Origin: Catellatospora paridis
GTDB lineage: Bacteria; Actinomycetota; Actinomycetes; Mycobacteriales; Micromonosporaceae
Assembly: GCF_009720365.1 (NCBI RefSeq)
Contig: NZ_ML769316.1
Location: 493,103-557,102, forward strand
DNA length: 64,000 nucleotides
Direction: 5' to 3'
Shown: piece by piece, positions 9,315-18,392 of the stretch
How positions within the stretch are numbered: the stretch's first letter is position 1
How the letters are laid out: every line of letters begins with the position of its first letter
Made by a program: the position numbers and the translations under genes
The notes under the pieces: model-generated
Databases searched by the model: none
Seen by the model: the letters and a program-made list of their open reading frames with translations, nothing else
Told to the model about the DNA's origin: nothing

Positions 9315-9357
9315 GGTGTCGGACCGGCTTGCCGGCGGGTCACTCGGGTCCGACACC
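9315..9357. terminator. Hairpin terminator after the LtrA gene
   Basis: Perfect 11-bp stem (9315-9325 and 9347-9357) with a 21-base loop that itself can fold. It lies between the LtrA gene and the SNF2 gene. Confidence 0.6.
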
Positions 9358-9427
9358 GAGTGGCCCGCGCCGCGGGAGTAGTCCAGGGTCCGTGCCGTCC
9401 GGCGCGGCGGGGTGAAAGGAGGTCACG

Positions 9428-11590
9428 ATGGTCGCCACCGCGCACAGCGCGCAGGCGCGTGCCCTGGTCACCGACGCCGCAGACACACAGCGGACCGCCC
9501 GCACCCTGCTCGACGCCGAGCAGCGCCTCGTCACCGAGATCCGCGAACTCGCCACCGGCCACCGCCGGCAGCTGCTCGACGAGCGCCTGCACCAGGCCGA
9601 CCTCACGCGGCTGCGGGAGGCGGCCGGCGGCCGGCTGCGGCTCGGACCACTGCAGGCGGCGGGGTTCACCACCGTCGGCCAGCTCATCGCCCGACGCCAC
9701 CAGCTGCACCAGTACCCCGGCATCGGGCGTACGACCGTCACGCAGCTCGAGGCGGCCATCGAGACGCTGGCCGAGACCGTCGAGGCCGACACCGTGCTGC
9801 GCCCCGACCCCGACCGCCGCTCGCCGGCCGACACCCACCTGCTGCGCTCACTGCACCGGCTGGCCGTCGTGCGCCGGCGGGTGCGGCCCGTCCTCAGCCG
9901 CGCCGGCGAGCTGCACGACGCCATCGCCGGCAGCATCGACGGCGCGCGGCGCGCCAACAGCCGCTGGCGCGGCCTGTTCCGCGGCCGCCAGGGCCGCCAG
10001 GCCGATCGCGAGGCACTCGCCGCGCTCGACGCGGCCCTGCGCTCGCCGCGGCTCGAGACCGCCCGCACCAGGGTGGTCGCGGCCACGACGGCCCTCTCCC
10101 GCGAACCGACCGACAAGCAGCTGTGGCAGAAGTACCAGGCCGACGCCGCGACCTACCTGACCCTGCTGGCCGAGGTGACCGGCCGGGAGACCGGCGGGCG
10201 CGGCCCGGCCGAGCACCTGCCGCCCGACGACGCCGCCCGCATCGACGAGTTGCGCCTGGACACCAGCCTGCTGAACTCCACCCTACGCGGCTACCAGTCC
10301 TTCGGCGCCAGGTTCATGCTCGTACAGCGGCGGGTGATCCTCGGCGACGAGATGGGCCTGGGCAAGACCGTCGAGACGCTCGCGGCCATGTGCCACCTGG
10401 CCGCGCGGGGCGAGCGGCACTTCCTGGTGATCTGCCCGCCGAGCCTGGCCGGCAACTGGATGCACGAGATAAAACGGCACTGCAAGCTGACCCCTCGCCT
10501 GCTCTACGGCGGCGACGTCGCCAAGGCGAACGCGGTCTGGCGCGCGCAGGGCGGCATCGGCGTGACCACGTACACGGCCCTGGACCGGCTGGACCTCACC
10601 GGTGTGGAGGTCGCCATGGCCGCGTTCGACGAGGCCCACTACATCAAGAACCCGGAGGCCAGGCGCACCCGGCAGAGCCGCCGGCTCATCGAGCGGGTCG
10701 AGCGGGTCGCGCTGCTGACCGGAACCCCGCTGGAGAACCGGGTGACCGAGTTCGCCGTGCTCACCGAGCATGTGAACCCCGCCGTCGCCAGGCAGGCCGC
10801 GGCGGCGCCGTCGGCCGAGGCGTTCCGCCACGCCATCGCCCCGGCATACCTGCGCCGCAACCAGTCCGACGTGCTCGCCGAGCTGCCCGCCCGGATCGAG
10901 AACGTGCTGCCGGTGACGTTGACGGCCGACGAACTCGGCGCGTACCGCAAGGCCGTCTGGGAAGGACATTTCATGACCATGCGCCGGGCCACCTTCGGCG
11001 ACCCGGCGAAGACCTCGTCCAAACTCGACCACATCCGTGAGATCACCGCTGAGGCGCTGGCCGAGGGACACAAGGTCGTCGTGTTCTCGTACTTCCGCGA
11101 CGTGCTCACCGCGGTCGCGGAGGCGCTGGGCGCACGGGCGCACGGGCCACTCACCGGCTCGACTCCCCCGCTGCAGCGTCAGCAGGTCATCGACGCGTTC
11201 ACCGCCAGCCGGAAACCGGCCGTGCTGGTCAGCCAGATCGAGGTGGGCGGGGTCGGCCTGAACCTGCAGACGGCCTCGGTGGTGATCCTGGTCGAGCCGC
11301 AGTGGAAGCCGAGCACCGAGGAGCAGGCCATCGCCCGCTGCCACCGGATGGGCCAGGTCCGGCCCGTGCAGGTGTTCCGGCTGATCGCCGAGGACACCGT
11401 GGACACCAGCGTGCGCGAACTGGTGGCGACCAAAGCCGCGATCTTCGACGAGTACGCCCGGCGCAGCGCGTTCAAGGACGCGAACGCGCAGGCGATCGAC
11501 GTAAGCGACAACGACAGCAAGCGCGCCGCCGCCGAGCGCCTGATCATCGAGAAGGAGCGGGCCCGCCTGCGGGACCGGGGCGACGAGTGA
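9428..11590 (+). CDS. SNF2-family DEAD/DEAH-box ATPase with N-terminal helix-hairpin-helix region
   Basis: The 720-residue protein has the two RecA lobes of SWI2/SNF2 translocases: motif I GDEMGLGKT near residue 310, motif II DEAH near residue 401, the TGTPLENR motif III and, in the second lobe, VGGVGLNLQTA and the QAIARCHRMGQ motif VI. Residues about 75-120 contain GFTTVGQL and YPGIGRTTV, which look like a helix-hairpin-helix or related DNA-binding element. Such enzymes move along duplex DNA and strip or remodel bound proteins. The bacterial partner often found, a SWIM-domain protein, is not present. An AAAGGAGG ribosome site precedes the ATG. Confidence 0.9.
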   Translation: MVATAHSAQARALVTDAADTQRTARTLLDAEQRLVTEIRELATGHRRQLLDERLHQADLTRLREAAGGRLRLGPLQAAGFTTVGQLIARRHQLHQYPGIGRTTVTQLEAAIETLAETVEADTVLRPDPDRRSPADTHLLRSLHRLAVVRRRVRPVLSRAGELHDAIAGSIDGARRANSRWRGLFRGRQGRQADREALAALDAALRSPRLETARTRVVAATTALSREPTDKQLWQKYQADAATYLTLLAEVTGRETGGRGPAEHLPPDDAARIDELRLDTSLLNSTLRGYQSFGARFMLVQRRVILGDEMGLGKTVETLAAMCHLAARGERHFLVICPPSLAGNWMHEIKRHCKLTPRLLYGGDVAKANAVWRAQGGIGVTTYTALDRLDLTGVEVAMAAFDEAHYIKNPEARRTRQSRRLIERVERVALLTGTPLENRVTEFAVLTEHVNPAVARQAAAAPSAEAFRHAIAPAYLRRNQSDVLAELPARIENVLPVTLTADELGAYRKAVWEGHFMTMRRATFGDPAKTSSKLDHIREITAEALAEGHKVVVFSYFRDVLTAVAEALGARAHGPLTGSTPPLQRQQVIDAFTASRKPAVLVSQIEVGGVGLNLQTASVVILVEPQWKPSTEEQAIARCHRMGQVRPVQVFRLIAEDTVDTSVRELVATKAAIFDEYARRSAFKDANAQAIDVSDNDSKRAAAERLIIEKERARLRDRGDE

Positions 11591-11652
11591 CCTGGCGCAG
11601 TCAGCACCGCTGACCGCACACCGACCGGTCGGACAGCGTTGCCCGTCTCGGC

Positions 11653-11658
11653 TACGTT
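11653..11658 (+). promoter_or_regulatory. -10 box of a leaderless promoter
   Basis: TACGTT fits TANNNT and lies six bases before the ATG at 11665, the geometry of a leaderless actinobacterial transcript. No ribosome site is visible. Confidence 0.5.
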
Positions 11659-11664
11659 GTGCCG

Positions 11665-13542
11665 ATGCGTCGCCCCGGCACCCGCCTGCTCGCCCTGCTC
11701 ACGCTCTGGCTCGTGCCGCTTTTCCTGCTGCGGACGGGCTGGCATCTCGCGACCGACGACAAGACGAGGATCGTCGACGCGAACCTGACGTTCGGAGGCG
11801 ACGACCCGGTTCTGGTGCTCGTCACGGTGGTCTGGTGGACCTGGGCCGTGCTCGCCGCCATCGCCGCCGTCGCGGGTCGGCCGGAGCCGATGCGACGGGC
11901 GCTGCGGTCCCTGCCGGTCGCGCTGGCTGCCTTGCTCGGCGCCCTGCTGGTGTTCGTGGTCGGCTTCCTCGCCTTCGGCCTGGTGATTCCCGGCGGACTC
12001 GTGGTCGGCGGCCTGGCTCTGCTCATCGTGATCATCGTGCTCGCGCCGGTCATCGCACGGCTGGCCGTCACCGGCCCGGTCGCCGTCCTCGCGCAAGCTC
12101 GTGGGCTCGCGGCCTTCTCCCAGGCATCCGGCCTGGTCCGCGGGCAGGTCCCGGTGACCACCGTGATCACCGTATTCGGCGTGGTGGCTCCTGTGCCGGC
12201 CATCGGATGGCTGATCGAGAACACTCGGCCCGCGGGCTTTGTGCCGGGTGTCCTGCATTGGCTCGCGACCGATGCCGCCCTCGTCGTGGTCGCCGCCGTG
12301 CAGGCGCGGTCGTTGCTCGCGGCGTATCAGGACTGCCTGCCGGGACCCGGACCCGTCGCCACGACGCCGTCGGCGGGGCCGTCGCCGCGGCTGCTGGCCG
12401 GGGCCGGGGCCATGCTCGCCATGTCCGGCCTGCTGGCCGGAGGCACGGTCGCGCTCGACCGGCTGCCGCAGGTCACGACGCTCACCCCGTCGGACATGAA
12501 CCAGCACCTGATCAAGGTGGGTTGGCCTGCCGGGCGCCATCCCATCTTCATCGGGCAGCACTTCGTCAACGACTGCCTCGACGAACAGTGCAGCGACGTC
12601 AAGACCACCGACCTGTCGGTCACCATGTTCGACCCGACGGGATCGGCGGCGATCGCTGCCGACGGTGCGGTGTTCGCGCTGGGCCAGAAGCAACTCGAAC
12701 ACTGCGACGCGCAACGCCGATGCCGGCACACGGACGGCCTCCTCGAGATCCTCGCGGACTCGGACGCCGATGCGGTCGCACTGTCGGCAGAGGGTGACCT
12801 GCTGATCGCGACCGCCACCGCGGTCGGTGAGCGCGCGAAGGCCACCCAGGTCGAGCTGGGTCTGGTGCACTGTCGTGACGTGCTGTGCGCGGATTCGCGT
12901 ACCACCAGGCTCGGCGTCGTCCAGGCCGGTATGAAACATTCCGGCGGCTGGCGGCAACAGGTGGTGGCGCTGGCGCTCGACAGCGCCGGCCGTCCGGTCG
13001 TGGCGCTGCGGTCCTACCACGCAGGAGCGCGCGACGGCTGGCCTGCCATGGCGGGGTTCACCGAAACGCCGCCGGCGGGCCCACCGGGCGAACTGTGGGT
13101 GGCCCGATGTGACACTGCGGACTGCCGGCACGCCCGCGTGGACCAGCCGTCCGCGGACGACATCGACGATCTGGCGCTGCTCCAGTTCGATGCCATGCTC
13201 GGCTGTCTGCGCAGCGACTGCGGCCCCGACGTGCCGGTCGCGACGATCGCGCGGCCGCAGGGCGGCGCCTACGCGGTCCTCGTCGAACCACGCGAACGGG
13301 ACGGATTCTGGATCCGGGTCGGCGAGCGGTCGGACGAGATTCAGGCCACGCTGCTCGTCTGCGCCGATGCCACCTGCCGGCAGGCACGGCGGATCCCTCT
13401 CGAATTCGGCCAGCTGGGCAGCAGCAACCTACCGAGGCCACTGCCGAGCGAGATATGGATCATGGCGGTCAACCCGGACGGGCGGGTGCTGCTCACCCGT
13501 CCGAGACACAACCCCACCGACATCCATGTCGTCCAGCCGTGA
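11665..13542 (+). CDS. Membrane protein with external Cys-hairpin repeat domain
   Basis: The 625-residue protein has about five hydrophobic segments in the first 280 residues, then a soluble part of about 340 residues. The soluble part carries six paired cysteines, C-x4-C or C-x5-C (CLDEQC, CDAQRRC, CRDVLC, CDTADC, CLRSDC, CADATC), each followed by a beta-rich stretch, a pattern that suggests a propeller with one disulfide hairpin per blade. I do not recognise a named family. The ATG at 11665 was chosen because an in-frame GTG at 11659 lies within the -10 box. It is followed by a Ser/Thr kinase gene on the same strand, so the two may be functionally linked. Confidence 0.75.
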   Translation: MRRPGTRLLALLTLWLVPLFLLRTGWHLATDDKTRIVDANLTFGGDDPVLVLVTVVWWTWAVLAAIAAVAGRPEPMRRALRSLPVALAALLGALLVFVVGFLAFGLVIPGGLVVGGLALLIVIIVLAPVIARLAVTGPVAVLAQARGLAAFSQASGLVRGQVPVTTVITVFGVVAPVPAIGWLIENTRPAGFVPGVLHWLATDAALVVVAAVQARSLLAAYQDCLPGPGPVATTPSAGPSPRLLAGAGAMLAMSGLLAGGTVALDRLPQVTTLTPSDMNQHLIKVGWPAGRHPIFIGQHFVNDCLDEQCSDVKTTDLSVTMFDPTGSAAIAADGAVFALGQKQLEHCDAQRRCRHTDGLLEILADSDADAVALSAEGDLLIATATAVGERAKATQVELGLVHCRDVLCADSRTTRLGVVQAGMKHSGGWRQQVVALALDSAGRPVVALRSYHAGARDGWPAMAGFTETPPAGPPGELWVARCDTADCRHARVDQPSADDIDDLALLQFDAMLGCLRSDCGPDVPVATIARPQGGAYAVLVEPRERDGFWIRVGERSDEIQATLLVCADATCRQARRIPLEFGQLGSSNLPRPLPSEIWIMAVNPDGRVLLTRPRHNPTDIHVVQP

Positions 13543-13643
13543 TTCTCATCCCGTGACGGATCCCGTCCGTGCAGCGCGGGGCGCATTCCGCCGTCGGGGT
13601 GAGACACCCGGGCACCCGCTCCAAAGTCCACAGTCGGGGGACG

Positions 13644-13649
13644 TACCCT
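13644..13649 (+). promoter_or_regulatory. Candidate -10 box for the Ser/Thr kinase gene
   Basis: TACCCT (TANNNT) lies 14 bases before the chosen ATG of the kinase gene, consistent with a very short leader. No clear -35 is seen. Confidence 0.35.
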
Positions 13650-13663
13650 ACTGCGAGTCGGGA

Positions 13664-15445
13664 ATGGCTCTGCGGTTCTGGCCTGCGAAGGTGGTCGCGT
13701 TGGTCCGTGCGGGAACGGTGCTCGCCGAACGGTATCGGCTCGAGCAGCGCGTCGGCAGCGGCGGCATGGGTGAGGTGTGGCGGGCCTTCGACGAGGTGCT
13801 GGGCCGCACCGTCGCCGTCAAATGCCTGCTGGACAGCCACCCGGACGACCCCAGCTTCGTCGCCCGGTTCCGTACCGAGGCACGCGTCATGGCCACGATC
13901 AGCCACCCCGGCGTGGTGGAGGTGCACGACTTCGGCGACGACCCCGCAGCGGGCGTCTACCTGGTCATGAAATACATCGACGGCGAGTCCCTGGCACATA
14001 CCCTGGCCCGGGTCGGACGGCTGAGCGCCGAGGCGACGATGCGGCTGGTCGCCGACGCCGCCGAGGCGCTGCACGCGGCCCACGAGAAGGGCGTGACCCA
14101 CCGCGACATCAAGCCCGGAAACCTGCTGCTGCGGGCGGACGGCAGCACGCTGGTCACCGACTTCGGCATCGCCCGATCGGCCGGCGCGACCGGTTTCACC
14201 ACCACCGGCTCGCTGGTCGGCACCGCCGGATACCTCGCGCCCGAGCGGGCGATGGGCCGTCCGGCCACGCCCGCCTCGGACATCTACGCGCTCGGCATCG
14301 TGGCATACCGGTGCCTGGCCGGCCACATGCCGTTCACCGGCGACAGCGTGGTGGAGATCGCGATGCGCCACGTCCACGACGATCCCCTGCCACTGCCGCC
14401 GGACGTGCCCCCCGGCGTGCGCGCGGTGGTGGCGCGGGCGATGGCGAAGGACCCGGAGCTGCGCTGGCCCACCGGTGCCGCGCTCGCCGAGCAGGCGCGG
14501 CTCGCGGCGGTGGCGGACACGTCGGAGCCCCTGTCCCCCACGGCCGCGACGCCGTCCGGGCCGACCCGGCCCCAGGCCGTGGTGGCGGTGCCTACCCGTG
14601 ACCAGTCGGTTGCCGGCGTGCGTCGCGGCAGGCGGCCGCTCGGTTACGCGGTCGCGGGGCTGGCCCTCGCGGTCATCGCGACGGCCGCGATCGTCCTGCG
14701 CCCGGCCGACGACCCGCAGCCCCAGAGCCTCGCGGCGAGCCCGGAGCCCAGCACGTCCGGTTCCGCCGCAGCCGGTGACGCCACGACTCCGGCGGCCAGC
14801 CCGAGCGCCACGAATCTCGCGCCGAGTTCGGGGGCGGCGAGCCCCGCGCCGAGGTCCGGCGCAAGCCCGAAGCCGAGCGCCCGAACCGCGTCGCTCGCGA
14901 CGCCGAGCAACCTGACGGCGACACCGATCAGCGCGAGCACGATCCGCCTGCGCTGGAAGGACACCTCATCCGGCGAAGGCGGCTTCACCGTCATCAACGG
15001 CAACACGTCGCGCGACGTCGCCGCCGACACCACCACGTACGACTGGACCGGCCTGTCGCCCGCGACCCGCATGTGCTTCAAGGTCCGCGCGTTCGACTCC
15101 GCCGGAGTCTCGGACTATCACCCGACCGCGAACGATTGGGTCTGCGTCATCAGCCTGTCCGGCTCGGGACCCGTGGCACCCGGCAATCTGACCGCGACGG
15201 CGGTCGGCACCGGAACGATCCGCCTGCAATGGACCGACCGCTCGTCGGACGAGGACGGTTTCACCGTCACGACCAGCGACACGTCCAGGAACGTCGGAGC
15301 CGGCACGACGGAGTTGAACTGGGACGGCCTGGCCCCCGGCACCTACATGTGCTTCAAGGTCCGCTCGTACCACTCCGCCGGCGTCTCGGCCTACGCCCCG
15401 ACCGCGGAGAACGACTGGGTCTGCCTCACCACACCGACCACCTAG
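13664..15445 (+). CDS. PknB-type Ser/Thr protein kinase with two extracellular FN3-like domains
   Basis: The 593-residue product has a Hanks kinase domain: glycine loop GSGGMGEV, catalytic Lys53 (AVKCLL), HRD with Asp148 and Lys150, DFG and the APE-type motif YLAPERA. A single membrane helix (about residues 324-345) leads to a Ser/Pro/Ala-rich linker and two tandem fibronectin-III-like repeats (about 418-500 and 505-593). Each repeat has the same MCFKVR and NDWVC segments with two cysteines, so a disulfide per repeat is likely. This kinase probably senses an external ligand, with FN3 repeats replacing the usual PASTA domains. The start is ATG 13664; later in-frame GTG/TTG codons are possible. 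Confidence 0.9.
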   Translation: MALRFWPAKVVALVRAGTVLAERYRLEQRVGSGGMGEVWRAFDEVLGRTVAVKCLLDSHPDDPSFVARFRTEARVMATISHPGVVEVHDFGDDPAAGVYLVMKYIDGESLAHTLARVGRLSAEATMRLVADAAEALHAAHEKGVTHRDIKPGNLLLRADGSTLVTDFGIARSAGATGFTTTGSLVGTAGYLAPERAMGRPATPASDIYALGIVAYRCLAGHMPFTGDSVVEIAMRHVHDDPLPLPPDVPPGVRAVVARAMAKDPELRWPTGAALAEQARLAAVADTSEPLSPTAATPSGPTRPQAVVAVPTRDQSVAGVRRGRRPLGYAVAGLALAVIATAAIVLRPADDPQPQSLAASPEPSTSGSAAAGDATTPAASPSATNLAPSSGAASPAPRSGASPKPSARTASLATPSNLTATPISASTIRLRWKDTSSGEGGFTVINGNTSRDVAADTTTYDWTGLSPATRMCFKVRAFDSAGVSDYHPTANDWVCVISLSGSGPVAPGNLTATAVGTGTIRLQWTDRSSDEDGFTVTTSDTSRNVGAGTTELNWDGLAPGTYMCFKVRSYHSAGVSAYAPTAENDWVCLTTPTT

Positions 15446-15510
15446 GCTCGCGCGCGGCTGCGATGGAGGACCCGACGACCACGCGGGTGCCCTGCTCCAG
15501 ATCGCGCGCC

Positions 15511-16455
15511 TCAGGCCGGCGGGCTCTCCGGTTCCGCGGGGGCGCCGACCCGGTCCCGGATCAGCGCGATCACGGTGTCGGCGGTCCGGTCGAGGTGGCT
15601 GCGGCCGTCGGGCAGCTTGGCCTGCGGGCTGATGTAGCTGCGCGGACCGACGTGGGTGGCCGGGTCGAGCCAGTGCACGGTGATCTTCCCGTCACGGACG
15701 GCCCGGTTCCACCCGCTCCAGCGGAACAGCGGCCAGCGCTGCGGAAAGATCCACATGCCGGTGCGCTCGATCCAGTCACTGGCCGCGGTGAGCCGGTCGA
15801 GGTGCTGGGCGTGGCTGATGTCGTTGGCGCCGTTGTAGAACCCGCCGAGAGTGATCAGCCACAGCGGGCAGCGCAGCTCGGACCACAGCTCCTCCACCGC
15901 GCCGGTGGCGACCTGGGCGCCGCCGCTGTAACTGAGCAGCACCACCGGGATGCCGCTGTCGGGGGTGTAACCGGCGAGCCGGAGCTGGGCGGCGATCTGC
16001 GATCCGACGGCGCGGTTGTACAGCGGACGGTACCGGCGGTCGGCGGCGACGAAGATCTGCATCACGTTGTGCAGGAACAGCACCAGCCCCATACGGCGGC
16101 GCAGCCAGATCCACACCGGCCGGTTGGCGAGCGGGTAGGCCAGCGGGGAGTAGGGCTGCACCTGGCCCAGCACCCTGAGCTCCGGCGCCCTGCCGAGCAG
16201 GGATTTGACGAGCTGGCCGCCGTCGCGGGTGTCCTGGAAGCGGCGTTTGCCGATGCCGTCGAGGTAAACGAGGTAGGCGGCCGGAGGGCGGTCCGCGTCC
16301 GCGCCCCGCGCGTAGGGCACGCGCGGGGGAAGCGCGGTGTCGGGAGTACGCCAGCCCGCGGTGTAGGCCAGCAGCTCATACCGGGAGAGCAGGGCTTCGG
16401 CGAGCAGCACCGGTCCGATTCCGAAAAGCAGCAGCAGAAGCGCGAACTCGATCAC
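15511..16455 (-). CDS. Membrane-anchored alpha/beta-hydrolase-like protein
   Basis: The product is 314 residues with one N-terminal membrane segment (FALLLLLFGIGPVLLAEALL). The core contains YLVYLDGIG and LLSYSGGAQ, the latter a G/S-x-S-x-G-type nucleophile elbow, so a serine hydrolase fold on the outer or inner membrane face is likely. The GTG start overlaps the stop of the upstream membrane-protein gene (GTGA, 16452-16455), so it is third in a coupled operon. Its substrate may be a lipid or glycolipid made by the first gene; that is inference. Confidence 0.65.
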   Translation of the reverse strand: MIEFALLLLLFGIGPVLLAEALLSRYELLAYTAGWRTPDTALPPRVPYARGADADRPPAAYLVYLDGIGKRRFQDTRDGGQLVKSLLGRAPELRVLGQVQPYSPLAYPLANRPVWIWLRRRMGLVLFLHNVMQIFVAADRRYRPLYNRAVGSQIAAQLRLAGYTPDSGIPVVLLSYSGGAQVATGAVEELWSELRCPLWLITLGGFYNGANDISHAQHLDRLTAASDWIERTGMWIFPQRWPLFRWSGWNRAVRDGKITVHWLDPATHVGPRSYISPQAKLPDGRSHLDRTADTVIALIRDRVGAPAEPESPPA

Positions 16456-16943
16456 CGGAGCGGCTCCGGCACCGTGGTCCTGTTCAGCCTCGCGACCAGG
16501 CGGCGGACGCCCTCGACGGCGATGCCGAGCCCGGCTCCCGCCACAGCCACGCACCCGGCGGCCGCCCACCAGCCGATCCCCGCCACCGGCACGAGCGCGG
16601 TGGCGAGGCCCGCCCCCACGCCCACCATGAGCAGCAGGTGCAGTAGCGGCCCGAGCAGCGGAAACGCCAGGATTGCGGCGAGCAGCAGCGGGGCGACCAG
16701 ACCCGGTGTCCAGACCAGCACGCCCTGGTCGGTCGTCGAGGTGGGCAGCACCAGCTCGGCGAGGGTCCATGCGGACAGTGGCCAGAGTGCGAACACCGCG
16801 GCGTCGACGAAGGCACCGGCGACCACCAGCCAGATCGCCCGGGTGTGCGAAACGCCGGACAGGCGCGCCACCAGGGGCAGCAGCCGCCCGATGGCCTCGG
16901 ACAGGCCGGCGAGCAGCAGCAGTACGGCGACGAAGAGGGTCAC
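16452..16943 (-). CDS. Small multi-pass membrane protein
   Basis: The 163-residue protein has four to five hydrophobic helices and no recognised motif. It begins at GTG 16943, overlapping the glycosyltransferase stop by GTGA, and its own stop overlaps the next start in the same way. This tight coupling suggests the three products work together, perhaps with this protein as membrane anchor or transporter for a glycosylated lipid. Function unknown. Confidence 0.7.
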   Translation of the reverse strand: MTLFVAVLLLLAGLSEAIGRLLPLVARLSGVSHTRAIWLVVAGAFVDAAVFALWPLSAWTLAELVLPTSTTDQGVLVWTPGLVAPLLLAAILAFPLLGPLLHLLLMVGVGAGLATALVPVAGIGWWAAAGCVAVAGAGLGIAVEGVRRLVARLNRTTVPEPLR

Positions 16944-18166
16944 CGTTCAGCCCTGCGCGGCAGCTCGACGGGCCCCGGCTCGGTGACGCCGGCCTGCCGC
17001 AGGTAGCGCTCGAGTTCGTCGGCGGCGAGGGGGAATCCGCTCGCCTGACGCTGGGCGGCCTGCAGGGCGCGCACGCCGTCGCGGAACCGGGGCTCACCGA
17101 GCACGCGCTGGGCGAGGGCGCGTACGACCTCGACGTCGGCGTCCTCGGTGCGGATGGACAGACCGGCGTCGAGGTCGACGATGCGGCGGGCCGTCAGCGT
17201 CTGGTCCGCGCCCTGCGGGACGGCCAGCATCGGGACGCCGGCGTACAGGGCCTCGTTGACGCTGTTGACGCCGCCGTGGGTGACGAACAGCGCGGCGCGG
17301 GCCAGCACCTCCAGCTGCGGCACGGAGCTCACGGCGAGCACGTTCTCCGGCAGGGGACCGAGCTCGGCGGGGTCGGTGTGGCCGGTGGCGACGACCACCG
17401 TGCCGCCGAGCGGGGCCAGCGCTGCGGCGAAGGTGCGCAACAGCCGCGGGCCGGCCTCGAACACCGTGCCCATGGAGACGTACAGCACCGGGTCCCGCAG
17501 CCGGGCGGCGGGGAACGACGGGTCGGCCGGGCGGGCGCCGATGCTCGGTCCGACGAAGCGGTAGGACCGGTCGAAGCTGTCGGCGTCGGGGTGGAACGCC
17601 TGCGAGGTGTAGACCAGGTTGAGCGGCTGACGGATGTCCGCCAGGTCGGTCAGGGGCACCGCCCGCATGTCGTACCGGCGGCGCAGTTCCCAGCGGGCCC
17701 GCAGGTATCCCGCCGCGCTGCGGGGCATGGTCGCGGCGGCGGCGAGCAGCCCCCAGGAGGCGCGGGTGGGGCTGGGCACGTGCCGGTTGAACGCGAACGT
17801 GGTGAACGACGACGCGGCCGGCACGCCGAGTTCGCGGGCGGCCACCGGCCCCCACAGACAGGCGGAGTCGTGCACGACCAGGTCGGGCCGGGCGCCGCGC
17901 AGATCGGCCAGGACACCGGGCAGCACCTGCACCGCGGTGCGCGCGAGTTGTTCGAGCAGGGTGATCGGCGTCGGCGGGCCCGACATCGGTATCTCGCGGC
18001 CGGAGTACAGGAACACCCGTGCGCCGGTGGCCGCGATCTCCTCGGCGTGGGCGGGCGTCGTGTGGTAGGTGACGGTGTGGCCACGACGGACGAGCTCGGC
18101 CGCGAGCGGCAGTGTCGGGTTGATGTGACCGTGCATGCCTATGTTGAGGAAGGCGACCGTGCTCAT
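16940..18166 (-). CDS. Family 1 (MGT/UGT-type) glycosyltransferase
   Basis: The 408-residue protein begins STVAFLNIGMHGHINPTLPLA, as in macrolide glycosyltransferases, and has the GT-B C-terminal donor site ALFVTHGGVNSVNEALYAGVPMLAVPQGADQ (start at about residue 305) where HGGxNS binds the nucleotide sugar. Enzymes of this type glycosylate macrolides, flavonoids or sterol- and polyketide-like lipids. The ATG at 18166 is preferred over upstream in-frame starts because it begins exactly at the conserved N-terminal strand. It is the first gene of a three-gene coupled operon. Acceptor unknown; resistance by antibiotic glycosylation is possible. Confidence 0.85.
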   Translation of the reverse strand: MSTVAFLNIGMHGHINPTLPLAAELVRRGHTVTYHTTPAHAEEIAATGARVFLYSGREIPMSGPPTPITLLEQLARTAVQVLPGVLADLRGARPDLVVHDSACLWGPVAARELGVPAASSFTTFAFNRHVPSPTRASWGLLAAAATMPRSAAGYLRARWELRRRYDMRAVPLTDLADIRQPLNLVYTSQAFHPDADSFDRSYRFVGPSIGARPADPSFPAARLRDPVLYVSMGTVFEAGPRLLRTFAAALAPLGGTVVVATGHTDPAELGPLPENVLAVSSVPQLEVLARAALFVTHGGVNSVNEALYAGVPMLAVPQGADQTLTARRIVDLDAGLSIRTEDADVEVVRALAQRVLGEPRFRDGVRALQAAQRQASGFPLAADELERYLRQAGVTEPGPVELPRRAER

Positions 18167-18392
18167 CGTCCGGCCCTGGCCGGGGAAGGGGTCGGTGCCG
18201 GGCACCATGCAGCGATCATGATCCGCTTTACCTCCGCGACAGAGCATCGCGCTCGTTCGCGCCCAGTATGGCAGCCCAGAATGATCCACTCGGCCGGGAC
18301 CCCTGGTAGCGACGGGTGTCGACCCGAGGGGCGGATCCGCGCCGGGTCATGCCCCCGCACCGTCGCACGAGTCGCTGGGTCGGCTCTTCCGG

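Noticed and set aside
7811..9838. Minus-strand frame of 675 codons opposite LtrA and SNF2
   Set aside because: It is antisense to two well-supported genes and is Gly/Gln/Arg-rich without motifs; only its last 20 codons were kept as a doubtful peptide.
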